Origin: a virus
Length of the DNA stretch: 27,916 nucleotides
Direction: 5' to 3' (one strand)
Virus record (IMG/VR): IMGVR_UViG_3300023210_000166
Coordinates: 1 to 27,916 of that record
Of the stretch, positions 7,745-14,299 are shown in pieces. The translations under genes were made by a program, and so were the position numbers. Below the pieces are notes generated by a model. That model was not told the origin of the DNA and did no database searches. It saw only the letters and a program-made list of their open reading frames with translations. Within the stretch, counting starts at the first letter, position 1; the number at the start of each line of letters is the position of its first letter.

Positions 7745-8074
7745 TTATTGCGCATATTCCATTTCCAGTTTAGATTTCTTGTACTGGCGTTCTGCTTCTT
7801 TCTTAGCAGCCGCCCGTTGTTCCATCATTGAACTAGCAACGTCTCGTGCAAGCCCCAAGCTATATCCATCGAACCTAGGATCATAGTGGGGATTGCTCCC
7901 GAACTTGGTACGTTTCTGAGATGAATTATCACCCTTTTCACGATAAGTGTAATTGAACATCTTTCTGGTACCCTTGATCCGCCTGATCTCCGTGGAGAGT
8001 GAAGCGTACTTCTCTTTCCATTCTGCGGTCCATGCGAGGTATTCTTCTTTAGTGGTAAAGTTTAGTTTAGTCAT
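7745..8074 (-). CDS. conserved hypothetical protein, basic
   Basis: 109 aa. The N-terminus (FTTKEEYLAWTAEWKEKYASLSTEIRRIKGTRK) looks helical and resembles a common phage/plasmid hypothetical type beginning with F.t..eYl.w...WK..Y..Ls..IR..K. The C-terminal third is Ala/Lys/Glu-rich and probably coiled coil (SSMMEQRAAAKKEAERQYKK). The ATG has AAGGAG 8 nt upstream on the minus strand. The gene lies directly downstream of the tRNA terminator, so it needs its own promoter or readthrough; I could not identify that promoter. Confidence 0.8.
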   Translation of the reverse strand: MTKLNFTTKEEYLAWTAEWKEKYASLSTEIRRIKGTRKMFNYTYREKGDNSSQKRTKFGSNPHYDPRFDGYSLGLARDVASSMMEQRAAAKKEAERQYKKSKLEMEYAQ

Positions 8075-8099
8075 TGTCCGTCTCCTTTGTTTTGGACAT

Positions 8100-8135
8100 A
8101 AAAAAACGGACAGACTCCGAGTGGAGTCTATCCGT
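8100..8135 (-). terminator. Rho-independent terminator after the tRNA
   Basis: A 13-bp stem (8106-8118 with 8123-8135, one G-U pair, 4-nt loop) is followed on the minus strand by a run of seven T. It ends the tRNA transcript before the small minus gene. Confidence 0.88.
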
Positions 8136-8230
8136 TAACAATCCAGACGCATCATTGCCTCTGGAAATCTCTTGAAATGTGTATGTAGTAATCTACGTCA
8201 TTTGTTTTCTTTCGTGGCTTTCGCCGCTAT

Positions 8231-8305
8231 TGGCGCTTCGCACCGGATTTGAACCGGCAACCTAGGCTTTTAGAGGGCCTTGCTCGACCGTTGAGCTTCC
8301 GAAGC
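8231..8305 (-). tRNA. tRNA with CTA anticodon (amber suppressor-like), CCA encoded
   Basis: A 75-nt cloverleaf on the minus strand. Acceptor GCTTCGG/GCGAAGC, D arm GCTC-AACGGTC-GAGC, anticodon arm AGGCC-CTCTAAA-AGCCT, 5-nt variable loop, T arm GCCGG-TTCAAAT-CCGGT, discriminator G, encoded CCA. With standard numbering T33 is followed by CTA at 34-36 and AA at 37-38; the loop CTCTAAA is identical to that of the classic supF amber suppressor. Irregularities: 7-66 is G-G, 31-39 is C-A, 49-65 is G-U, position 8 is A instead of T, and the D loop is short. It may therefore be a poor substrate or decaying. Reading the anticodon as TCT (Arg) would require C33 and a displaced loop. Confidence 0.78.
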
Positions 8306-8329
8306 ATTAAATCTTCCTGTAGTATATGG

Positions 8330-8337
8330 TATTTATC
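8330..8337 (-). promoter_or_regulatory. late promoter GATAAATA upstream of the tRNA
   Basis: Minus strand GATAAATA followed by CC, one mismatch to the T4 late octamer. Predicted start near 8324, about 19 nt before the tRNA 5' end. If real, the suppressor tRNA is made late. Confidence 0.5.
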
Positions 8338-8374
8338 TCAGAGTGTCAACAACTAATTTCTTTTTGTAAAACAC

Positions 8375-8439
8375 TTGACGAATACCCGATTTGTGGTAAG
8401 ATCAAAGAGTAGAAAGAAACAAACAACAGGAGAGACCAG
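8375..8439 (+). promoter_or_regulatory. early promoter/leader module, copy 1
   Basis: TTGACG (8375-8380), 16-nt spacer ending in TGG (extended -10), TAAGAT (8397-8402), then a leader containing AGTAGAAAGAAAC and CAGGAG before ATG 8440. The same module recurs at 9249, 9660 and 25158. The spacer holds a TACC/GGTA inverted repeat. Confidence 0.85.
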
Positions 8440-8622
8440 ATGAACATCGAATTGAACACCGAACAGTTACAAGACGTTTTGGGCGCACTCATGGTTCGTG
8501 AAACCGACCTGTTTGGCCTTAACAGTCGCCAGTGGATGGACCCTGAATATCAGAAGGCCATTAAACTGGTTCAGTCCAGCATCGCAGTCGTCAGAACCGT
8601 CCTGAAAAATGAGGGGAAGTAA
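8440..8622 (+). CDS. small hypothetical protein
   Basis: 60 aa: MNIELNTEQLQDVLGALMVR at the N-terminus, predicted largely helical. Function not recognised. Strong AGGAGAG 8 nt upstream, and first gene after early promoter copy 1, so a small early-infection protein is the natural guess. The next gene begins 1 nt after its stop. Confidence 0.8.
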   Translation: MNIELNTEQLQDVLGALMVRETDLFGLNSRQWMDPEYQKAIKLVQSSIAVVRTVLKNEGK

Positions 8623-8623
8623 C

Positions 8624-8875
8624 ATGAAGCAATTTATTTGGGGTGAGCCGGGAATGGGTAAAGCTACCTTTCGCTCACAAAAGAACGAAGCCGAACTGAC
8701 CGCATACTTCGATGGCGAGACGGACGCCAATGAGGACAAGCCCTACGAGAACCCTTATTTCGATGTACCGGTACTCGCCGCAGAATACGAGCGCGGCTAT
8801 AACGAAGGCATGGAAGCAAACGCCGACTTTGCTGAACAGCAAGGCTCGGACAATGATGCAGGAGATTGGACATGA
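8624..8875 (+). CDS. small acidic hypothetical protein
   Basis: 83 aa, start ATG 8624 behind GAGGGGAAG. An N-terminal FIWGEPGMGKATFRS is followed by an acidic domain (YFDGETDANEDKPYENPYFD) and AAEYERGYNEGMEANADF. GEPGMGK looks like a P-loop but is at residue 7 with no preceding strand or Walker B, so I do not call an ATPase. It shares ATGA overlap with the membrane protein downstream. Confidence 0.75.
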   Translation: MKQFIWGEPGMGKATFRSQKNEAELTAYFDGETDANEDKPYENPYFDVPVLAAEYERGYNEGMEANADFAEQQGSDNDAGDWT

Positions 8876-9060
8876 TTGACATTGTTAACAGCCTCATATT
8901 TGTACTCGCTGCACTCTTGAGTGTCGTACTATTGATGGTGGGTATGGAAAGTCGCATAGCTGTATTGGTAGTTCCCTGCGCAAGCGCCATGATCGCCTTC
9001 TCTTTGTGGGGTGCATATCTCTCATTACCAACCAACATTTGGAGTCAAAAAAATGGATAA
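8872..9060 (+). CDS. small two-helix membrane protein
   Basis: 62 aa with two hydrophobic segments: about 7-25 (NSLIFVLAALLSVVLLMVG) and 30-50 (IAVLVVPCASAMIAFSLWGAY). Very likely an inner-membrane protein; role unknown. Small early phage membrane proteins often act in superinfection exclusion or lysis control, but nothing here decides. GGAGA sits 6 nt before ATG 8872, which overlaps the previous stop; the next gene starts inside its last codons (ATGGATAA). Confidence 0.75.
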   Translation: MIDIVNSLIFVLAALLSVVLLMVGMESRIAVLVVPCASAMIAFSLWGAYLSLPTNIWSQKNG

Positions 9061-9229
9061 TTTCACAGCGACTATGATTGCCGAAGGCGTCGAAGAAGCC
9101 GACGAAGAAACCCAAATCGAAGCTTGGCAGCATCTTATTGACACCGGTCTCTGCTGGCAGCTACAAGGCTGGTTTGGTCGTCAGGCAGCATCCTTGATCG
9201 ATCAGGGCATTTGTGAAGCAGCCGAATAA
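9053..9229 (+). CDS. small conserved phage protein
   Basis: 58 aa: MDNFTATMIAEGVEEADEET, then AWQHLIDTGLCWQLQGWFGRQAASLIDQGIC. The second half fits a pattern common in phage and plasmid short proteins, fq.LIdtGlaW.LqG.yGR.A..LIeaG.c, whose function is unknown to me. TTGGAG lies 8 nt upstream. Last gene of the unit headed by early promoter copy 1. Confidence 0.78.
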   Translation: MDNFTATMIAEGVEEADEETQIEAWQHLIDTGLCWQLQGWFGRQAASLIDQGICEAAE

Positions 9230-9248
9230 AATAAACCTCTCAAAACGG

Positions 9249-9312
9249 TTGACGTACCACCGATTCGTGGTACTCTCTAATAGTAGAAAGAAACCCCAAA
9301 CAGGAGATCACC
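9249..9312 (+). promoter_or_regulatory. early promoter/leader module, copy 2
   Basis: TTGACG (9249-9254), 16-nt spacer ending in TGG, TACTCT (9271-9276), leader with AGTAGAAAGAAAC and CAGGAG, ATG 9313. The spacer and -10 edge form a 6-bp inverted repeat TACCAC/GTGGTA with a 6-nt centre. Confidence 0.85.
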
Positions 9313-9654
9313 ATGAAAGTTTACACATGTCCCGACGAGTGCCAAGCACCAACAGTCGATTACCGCAATTACGACGGTGACAAAGAACGTGCCCGTGAAG
9401 CACAGCATCAAGTCGATCTCAAGGCATTCCTGATATCCGCTGGTTACACCGGCAAGCACACCGGCAAAATCTTCCGCGCTGGTGTTGCTGATGGTTACGC
9501 CGAATACATGATGGCTGATGGTCGCGGCTCTTGCCTGATCCACCTGCCGTACGGCGACGGTTACCAGTATCGTGACGTTCAGTTTCTCCCCAAGAAAGAG
9601 GTTCTGGCACGGATCGCCATCGATGCAAAATTAGCAAGTATCTTTTCTCGGTAA
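9313..9654 (+). CDS. hypothetical protein
   Basis: 113 aa, not recognised. N-terminal MKVYTCPDECQAPTVDYRN contains two cysteines; the middle (LKAFLISAGYTGKHTGKIFRA) and the end (QYRDVQFLPKKEVLARIAID) read as a small mixed alpha/beta fold. AGGAGA precedes ATG 9313. Sole gene between early promoter copies 2 and 3. Confidence 0.82.
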   Translation: MKVYTCPDECQAPTVDYRNYDGDKERAREAQHQVDLKAFLISAGYTGKHTGKIFRAGVADGYAEYMMADGRGSCLIHLPYGDGYQYRDVQFLPKKEVLARIAIDAKLASIFSR

Positions 9655-9659
9655 AATGG

Positions 9660-9724
9660 TTGACGCCACAGGGAATTGTGGTACTATCAAAGAGTAGAAA
9701 GAAACCCCAAACAGGAGAACACAA
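9660..9724 (+). promoter_or_regulatory. early promoter/leader module, copy 3
   Basis: TTGACG (9660-9665), 16-nt spacer ending in TGG, TACTAT (9682-9687), then AGTAGAAAGAAACCCC and CAGGAG, ATG 9725. Leader nearly identical to copy 2. Spacer carries a CCAC/GTGG inverted repeat. Confidence 0.85.
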
Positions 9725-9955
9725 ATGGCTAACATCATGATCAAGTGGGACGAAGACAAAATCCACGGCATCGCATACGACGCTTCTAGCTCGTATACGA
9801 CAAACGGTCGCCGCTGCGGTCTGCGTGAAGTCGCCAAGGTAAAGAAGCATCGCCGCCGCAAGAGCTATTACGCATCAATGAACGGCAACATCGGCCTCGG
9901 AGCAACTACGGTCACTGACCTGAAAGACTTAATATTCCGGCACAAAACTGTGTGA
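9725..9955 (+). CDS. small basic hypothetical protein
   Basis: 76 aa. N-terminal MANIMIKWDEDKIHGIAYDA, then a strongly basic stretch KVKKHRRRKSYY, then GNIGLGATTVTDLKDLIFRH. The basic patch suggests nucleic-acid contact (inference only). AGGAGA 7-8 nt upstream. The stop TGA overlaps a GTG that looks like the original start of the next, frameshifted, reading frame. Confidence 0.8.
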   Translation: MANIMIKWDEDKIHGIAYDASSSYTTNGRRCGLREVAKVKKHRRRKSYYASMNGNIGLGATTVTDLKDLIFRHKTV

Positions 9956-10061
9956 AACAGTCACAGTCAAAAGCCTGATGACCGGCAAGGATGTCGAAAT
10001 CATGCGCAGCGATGTTGGTGGCGCTTGTGACCCAAGCACCGAACGCTATCACTCAATGTAA
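9952..10061 (+). pseudogene. short conserved phage gene with one-base deletion at its start
   Basis: From 9954 the frame reads ETVTVKSLMTGKDVEIMRSD and ends CDPSTERYHSM at TAA 10059-10061. This matches a short phage protein type I recall, with k.VTVK.L.TG...ei and a CCDPS.E.YWSM end. No ATG, GTG or TTG opens this frame. GTG 9952 is followed by AAA CAG; one extra A would restore GTG AAA ACA GTC (MKTVTVK). It would also restore the GTGA overlap style seen elsewhere here. So it is probably a recent frameshift or a sequencing/assembly error; CTG 9948 or ATG 9975 are less likely starts. Confidence 0.55.
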
Positions 10062-10246
10062 TGAAAACGTTGAACTACACAAAACCCGGCGTATTTCACA
10101 TGATACGTCGGGAAGATTTGTTCTACATCACACTGTGGGTCTGGCGTTTCAGACTTCACCACAACAAAACAAGAAAGGATCAAAAATGTTTTTCGGAATG
10201 GGAATTTCAGTACCGTTCGCCTTCCTACCGGAATTTGTACCAGTAG
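10061..10246 (+). CDS. small basic, tryptophan-rich hypothetical protein
   Basis: 61 aa. MKTLNYTKPGVFHMIRREDL and ITLWVWRFRLHHNKTRK look like constrained protein sequence, not noise. The ATG overlaps the previous stop by one base (TAATG), a junction used repeatedly in this genome. There is no independent Shine-Dalgarno, and the end overlaps the next gene by 61 nt, where residues are less convincing. Function unknown. Confidence 0.5.
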   Translation: MKTLNYTKPGVFHMIRREDLFYITLWVWRFRLHHNKTRKDQKCFSEWEFQYRSPSYRNLYQ

Positions 10247-10431
10247 GTAATGGCGTGATTTTTCGGTGGTTGTTCATCGAAGTGAATGTGGTTTTTGGCA
10301 GCGCACTGGAATCGTCATCCGAAGCCGTTGCGGACTACATCCTTCATAAAATGAATTCCGGCGGCACAGGAGTCGCGGTGTACTATGACTCGAAACGATA
10401 CCCAAATGGGATCGAAGTGAAAGGAAAATAA
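10186..10431 (+). CDS. small hypothetical protein, partly hydrophobic
   Basis: 81 aa starting at ATG 10186 behind AAAGGA. The first half is hydrophobic (GISVPFAFLPEFVP, then VIFRWLFIEVNVVFGSAL) and may be membrane-associated or a beta-rich core; the second half is soluble (ADYILHKMNSGGTGVAVYYD). No family recognised. The longer reading frame from 9991 is rejected because it crosses two other coding frames and has no ribosome site. Confidence 0.7.
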   Translation: MFFGMGISVPFAFLPEFVPVGNGVIFRWLFIEVNVVFGSALESSSEAVADYILHKMNSGGTGVAVYYDSKRYPNGIEVKGK

Positions 10432-10432
10432 G

Positions 10433-10705
10433 ATGAAACAGGAAATGAAATACATTACGTTTATATCGGGGCACAGTGTGCAGTTTGTGATGTTCCCATT
10501 CACAATCCAGCACTCCAGCATGGCCCAAGATTTGATGTTGAAAAACAGCGATGTATTAGGTGCTGGTTTCGTGAACTTCAAATCTGTAATGGTCTTCGGT
10601 AAGAATACTGCCGTTCCGGATTGTAATGGTCAAAGTATCTCACTAGGCGTACGATCTCGGGAAGACGAAGACACCAAAGTAATCATGAAGTCGATGTTTG
10701 AATAA
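10433..10705 (+). CDS. small hypothetical protein
   Basis: 90 aa. N-terminal MKQEMKYITFISGHSVQFVM suggests a beta-rich fold; the end is charged (SREDEDTKVIMKSMFE). AAGGA lies about 8 nt before ATG 10433; ATG 10445 is a second option. Its 3' end overlaps the convergent island gene by 23 bp. Function not recognised. Confidence 0.75.
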   Translation: MKQEMKYITFISGHSVQFVMFPFTIQHSSMAQDLMLKNSDVLGAGFVNFKSVMVFGKNTAVPDCNGQSISLGVRSREDEDTKVIMKSMFE

Positions 10706-11564
10706 ACGACTTCAATCGATCCCACGGAATACCATCCTTGATCTCTTGAATCGTCCATTCACTGTACGCTATGTCGTTGCACCATTGAGTGCGATCAGGG
10801 CGTTCAGGATTCTCAATCGTTGATAGATCATTCACGTTGTTCCCAACATCCCAACACATACTATGTTCACTCACAAACACCGGCACACCGGCCAACACGG
10901 CCTCTGTAGCAGGGTTGGAGCTATAGCTGACTACTGCCCAAGCACCGCGCAAAGCATTGGTAAAATCGTAGTTATCGTACGTATCAGATATCTTCATAGG
11001 ATTGACTATCATGGTATTCATGAACTCTGCGATGTAATCGGGTTTCACCGGGAAACGTGGGTGTGGTCTGAACACAATGCGTCTTGAACTGCATTTTCTG
11101 ATATCTCTGGCAACATCAATCATCCATTCCTGAACCGGCTTGTTATGCTTCCATTGCTCACTCGCCCCATGCTGCCCACATATGATCACGGCACCATCGT
11201 CGCCACCGGTCTTCCATGGAGAAATCTTCAATCCCAAGGTATCCCATCGATCACTATCACTGTTTTGATTGCCGAAGTCACCATCACGGTTCATTCCATT
11301 GAGACCAATCTTCCATGTCTCATTGCGTTTAAGCCCACCGACTTCAAGGACAATCACTGGCTTATTCTGTGCCCTGTAATGATCCCATACCTGTTTATTG
11401 GGTAACATCCGTCCATTCCATAGGACCGACCAAATGACTGCAACATCAGCATCCATGCTGTTTTGTACAATCTCGTGGTTATCATTGATTAAAGAAGTTG
11501 TGAAAGCGTCCAGAACCTCTTTGCCATTCAATGCCACACTGTTCGGAAACGTAGCTATCTTCAT
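10683..11564 (-). CDS. RPHP-family putative glycosyltransferase, paralogue A
   Basis: 293 aa. First of five paralogues in the window. Family features: an N-terminal Rossmann-like half, a motif around ISPWKTGG (115-121), FRPHP at 165-169, AWAVVSYSS (about 208-216), LAGVPVF (224-230), and a C-terminal block LSTIENPERPDRTQW. The RPHP plus LAGVP layout resembles GT-B capsule-synthesis-type transferases (KpsC/KpsS-like, Capsule_synth), which is why I call it a glycosyltransferase; donor and acceptor are unknown. AGGAG lies just upstream of ATG 11564, preceded by a late promoter arm. Convergent overlap with the gene ending at 10705. Confidence 0.72.
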   Translation of the reverse strand: MKIATFPNSVALNGKEVLDAFTTSLINDNHEIVQNSMDADVAVIWSVLWNGRMLPNKQVWDHYRAQNKPVIVLEVGGLKRNETWKIGLNGMNRDGDFGNQNSDSDRWDTLGLKISPWKTGGDDGAVIICGQHGASEQWKHNKPVQEWMIDVARDIRKCSSRRIVFRPHPRFPVKPDYIAEFMNTMIVNPMKISDTYDNYDFTNALRGAWAVVSYSSNPATEAVLAGVPVFVSEHSMCWDVGNNVNDLSTIENPERPDRTQWCNDIAYSEWTIQEIKDGIPWDRLKSFIQTSTS

Positions 11565-11573
11565 ATGGCTCTC

Positions 11574-11592
11574 CTAAATACAAGGTATTTAT
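11574..11592. promoter_or_regulatory. bidirectional palindromic late promoter
   Basis: TAAATAC, AAG, GTATTTA is a perfect 7+7-bp inverted repeat (11575-11591). Minus strand reads CATAAATAC towards the gene at 11564; plus strand reads CTAAATAC towards the gene at 11605. It is the only intergenic space between the two divergent genes. Confidence 0.65.
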
Positions 11593-11604
11593 GACGGAAA
11601 AAAC

Positions 11605-12126
11605 ATGATCATAGGATTAGAATTTGGATGCGGCGAAGACCCACGAAAACCTGAGTTTGATGGCGTGGATGTTCGCGCTCTACCGACAGTCAAATACGTA
11701 TGTGATGCATGGGATATTCACCAACATGTTGATGCACAAACCGTGGATGAAATATACAGCCGCCACTTCTTTGAACACTTGACCTTCCATCAAGGAGATA
11801 TCACCCTGCAGTCGTGGCTGTCCGTATTAAAACCGGGCGGAATGGTCGAAATGATCGTACCAAATATGCTGCATCATATAGAACAATGGTTGCATATCGA
11901 TAGACAAACGACAGAAGTGAAACGATCAGGGGCATCGCCTTCCACCTATGAGTCAGAAGCAATCAAGGGATTTTGGGGTGGCCAACGCGGCGATTGGGAT
12001 TTCCATAAAAGCGGATATGATTTAGAACTATTAAAAAATACAGTAACGCGAATGGGATATGTAGATTACACAAGCATAAAATCCGCTCCTAAAAACCTGC
12101 ATGTTGTGTTCAGGAAGCCATTGTGA
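11605..12126 (+). CDS. SAM-dependent methyltransferase (type 11-like)
   Basis: 173 aa. SAM-binding motif I LEFGCGEDP at 5-13, acidic end of strand 2 in VDVRALP, SRHFFEHL (52-59) as the post-strand-4 motif, and LKPGGMVEMIVPN. Small class I methyltransferases of this type often act on sugars or lipids in polysaccharide loci; the substrate here is unknown. GGAA lies close to ATG 11605. Overlaps the next gene as GTGA, so the two are coupled. Confidence 0.85.
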   Translation: MIIGLEFGCGEDPRKPEFDGVDVRALPTVKYVCDAWDIHQHVDAQTVDEIYSRHFFEHLTFHQGDITLQSWLSVLKPGGMVEMIVPNMLHHIEQWLHIDRQTTEVKRSGASPSTYESEAIKGFWGGQRGDWDFHKSGYDLELLKNTVTRMGYVDYTSIKSAPKNLHVVFRKPL

Positions 12127-13025
12127 AAGTGGGCGTCTTCACCGTCACTTCGATGGAAAATGATCATTTTCAATATGTACTTGAGCAATTTTACAAAGGG
12201 ATGAAAACTGACGTTAATTGTTTTATCACGTCGTCACCAACGTTGGTCCCGTGTGACATTGCTATAGTCATGGGTTCGTTTAAGCCCAATAGAACACAGC
12301 CACATCATGTATTGAAACAAGAATTAATCGATAACAATATCCCTATCGTTTACATAGAGTCGCCATTGTTGGGAAGATCGCTAGACACCACATTTCCGTA
12401 TTTTCGCGTGGGTTTGAACGGAATTTTGCCAGATGAGCACTGCTTCGATTGGAAGAACAAACCTAGTGACCGATGGGAAAAAATTAAATCGGCAATGAAC
12501 TTGAACGTTCTCCCATGGCGAACAACTGGAGAATACATATCAGTGGTGCTCCAGTTGCCGAATGATTCATCATTGCGCGGAGCCAATATTACAAAATGGG
12601 CCGCACAAGCAGTTAATGAAATTCGACATCATAGTGATATGGACATCGTTATTCGACCTCATCCACTACGGGACCGGTATAACTTCAAGCACATAGATAA
12701 ATCAATAGCGACCAACAACAACGTGTATATAGAAGATGTGAATGTGCCGTTAAAACAACACTTGGAGAAATGCTGGTGTTCGGTTGCATACGTGTCTGGT
12801 ATGTCGGTAGACTCATTATTGGCCGGTGTGCCCACCATAGGATGCAACAGCGGAAGCTTTGTGTATGACTTATCGCATGATATATCGACGGTGACAAACC
12901 CTCCAAAACCGGATAGGGCACAATGGCTGAACGATCTGAGCTACGTACAATGGTCGATTCCTGAGATGGCGTCGGGGGAAGCATGGAACCATATAAGGAA
13001 TCATTATGATAAGCTATGTATATAG
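12123..13025 (+). CDS. RPHP-family putative glycosyltransferase, paralogue B
   Basis: 300 aa with a GTG start behind AGGAAG. Shares with paralogue A the LPWRTTGE motif (129-136), IRPHP at 177-181, CWCSVAYVSGMS, LLAGVPTIG and a C-terminal TNPPKPDRAQW...LSYVQW. All the family's proposed active-site elements are intact. The next gene starts 20 bp before its end with its own AGGA, giving a coupled methyltransferase, transferase, pyruvyl transferase, methyltransferase operon. Confidence 0.72.
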   Translation: MKVGVFTVTSMENDHFQYVLEQFYKGMKTDVNCFITSSPTLVPCDIAIVMGSFKPNRTQPHHVLKQELIDNNIPIVYIESPLLGRSLDTTFPYFRVGLNGILPDEHCFDWKNKPSDRWEKIKSAMNLNVLPWRTTGEYISVVLQLPNDSSLRGANITKWAAQAVNEIRHHSDMDIVIRPHPLRDRYNFKHIDKSIATNNNVYIEDVNVPLKQHLEKCWCSVAYVSGMSVDSLLAGVPTIGCNSGSFVYDLSHDISTVTNPPKPDRAQWLNDLSYVQWSIPEMASGEAWNHIRNHYDKLCI

Positions 13026-13797
13026 AATGGACGAAAACAACGTTGGTGATTGGAATTGCTCACCCCACACGTATTTTGATTTGGGACCAAAGAAGCTATT
13101 CACCATAGGCGACATAGGAGGAACTTTCGATCAGATATCAGATACTGTTGTATTTGGTGGTGGCGGAATGTTGATCCCGCCGCGAGGTAAAAATGCCGAA
13201 AAAATCCACGAAATACCAAGGCAAATGTTCGAACTTATGCAAACAAATAGAACTTATATTGGATGGGGTATAGGGCATAATGAAGGGGATAAACGAGGGC
13301 AAACCAAATGGGACGATGAATTCACTTACCCATCATTTGATCGTTTCAAGTTGTACGGCCTTCGGGATTATGATAAAGGCCACCGTTGGGTTCCTTGTGT
13401 TAGTTGTATGTATTCTGGATTAGACCGCAATTATGAAATCAATCACGATATCGTGGTGTATGAGCACCGACGAATTCCCATGTATTTGTCGGAGTTCCCG
13501 ACCTTGACCAATGAACATAACAACCTAGCGGAGATCATAGAATTCTTGGGTTCCGGCGAAACCGTCATCACCAATTCGTATCATGGTGCATATTGGGCAT
13601 CCATGCTTGGGCGAAAGGTTATCGCAATGCCATGGTCCTCTAAGTTTTGTGCAATGCGACACGCTCCAATGTTAGCACATCCGAGTGAATGGAAAGATGC
13701 AATCATCAAAGCACACACGTATCCAGATGCGTTGGAAGAATGCCGAGATGCAAATATTAAATTTTCGAATGAGGTCAGGGAGATAATCAATGCCTGA
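13006..13797 (+). CDS. polysaccharide pyruvyl transferase family protein
   Basis: 263 aa. N-terminal NNVGDWNCSPHTYF, glycine loop VVFGGGGML (48-56), IGWGIGHN (84-91) and C-terminal TNSYHGAYWASMLGRKVIAM (188-207), the order expected in the PS_pyruv_trans family. Members transfer pyruvyl ketals or act as GT-B-like glycan enzymes in exopolysaccharide pathways. AAGGA sits 6-7 nt before ATG 13006. The location among transferases and methyltransferases supports a glycan role. Confidence 0.87.
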   Translation: MISYVYRMDENNVGDWNCSPHTYFDLGPKKLFTIGDIGGTFDQISDTVVFGGGGMLIPPRGKNAEKIHEIPRQMFELMQTNRTYIGWGIGHNEGDKRGQTKWDDEFTYPSFDRFKLYGLRDYDKGHRWVPCVSCMYSGLDRNYEINHDIVVYEHRRIPMYLSEFPTLTNEHNNLAEIIEFLGSGETVITNSYHGAYWASMLGRKVIAMPWSSKFCAMRHAPMLAHPSEWKDAIIKAHTYPDALEECRDANIKFSNEVREIINA

Positions 13798-14299
13798 TCC
13801 GAACAGTGAGCTACATAGATGGAAAAAACTACCCGGAACCGTGCCGGTGTGGGATGAGAGAAATACATTCATTGCAAATCTAATACCAGATCATTCGACT
13901 GTGTTGGATATTGGGGCAGGATCGCAGACTCTCCGATTACATCTTCCATCATGTGAGTACACTGCGGTTGATATCATAACAATGATTCCCGAAACCATCC
14001 ATGCCGATTTCAACAATAATATTATCCCCGAATTACCGGCCACATATGACGTTGTTGTATGTAGCGGGGTACTAGAATACATAGTAGATTGTCGGTCATT
14101 CGTCAATCAAATATCAACATGGGGAAATTCATTGATCTGTTCGTATGCCAGCACAACACACAACCCTGCGGTGGACCGTGCCAAACACGGCTGGCAACAT
14201 TCAATGACTGAGGCCGAATTCATTAATTTATTTCACGATACCGACCATGTGGTATCGCATTGGAAAACTCATACTATTGTGATGACAAATACTGTTTGA
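13790..14299 (+). CDS. SAM-dependent methyltransferase
   Basis: 169 aa. Motif I TVLDIGAGSQ at 37-46, YTAVDI (57-62) as the acidic strand-2 end, YDVVVCSGVLEYIVD (86-100) as motif IV region. Class I fold. AGGGAG 7 nt upstream; overlaps the previous gene by 8 nt. The 3' end overlaps convergent paralogue C by 26 bp. Substrate unknown; sugar O-methylation fits the neighbourhood. Confidence 0.82.
   Translation: MPDPNSELHRWKKLPGTVPVWDERNTFIANLIPDHSTVLDIGAGSQTLRLHLPSCEYTAVDIITMIPETIHADFNNNIIPELPATYDVVVCSGVLEYIVDCRSFVNQISTWGNSLICSYASTTHNPAVDRAKHGWQHSMTEAEFINLFHDTDHVVSHWKTHTIVMTNTV

Noticed and set aside
8262-8278. Reading the tRNA anticodon as TCT (arginine).
   Set aside because: It would need C at position 33 and a displaced loop; standard counting from both the D stem and the T arm gives CTA with T33 and A37 A38.
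8645-8665. P-loop-like GEPGMGK in the small protein at 8624.
   Set aside because: It is at residue 7 of an 83-aa protein, without a preceding hydrophobic strand or a Walker B; likely chance.
10085-10112. 10-bp hairpin (CCCGGCGTAT/ATACGTCGGG, one G-U) as a terminator.
   Set aside because: No T run follows, and it falls inside the plausible 10061 gene.
9991-10185. N-terminal extension of the gene at 10186 back to 9991.
   Set aside because: It crosses the frameshifted gene and the 10061 gene in another frame and lacks a Shine-Dalgarno; ATG 10186 has AAAGGA.
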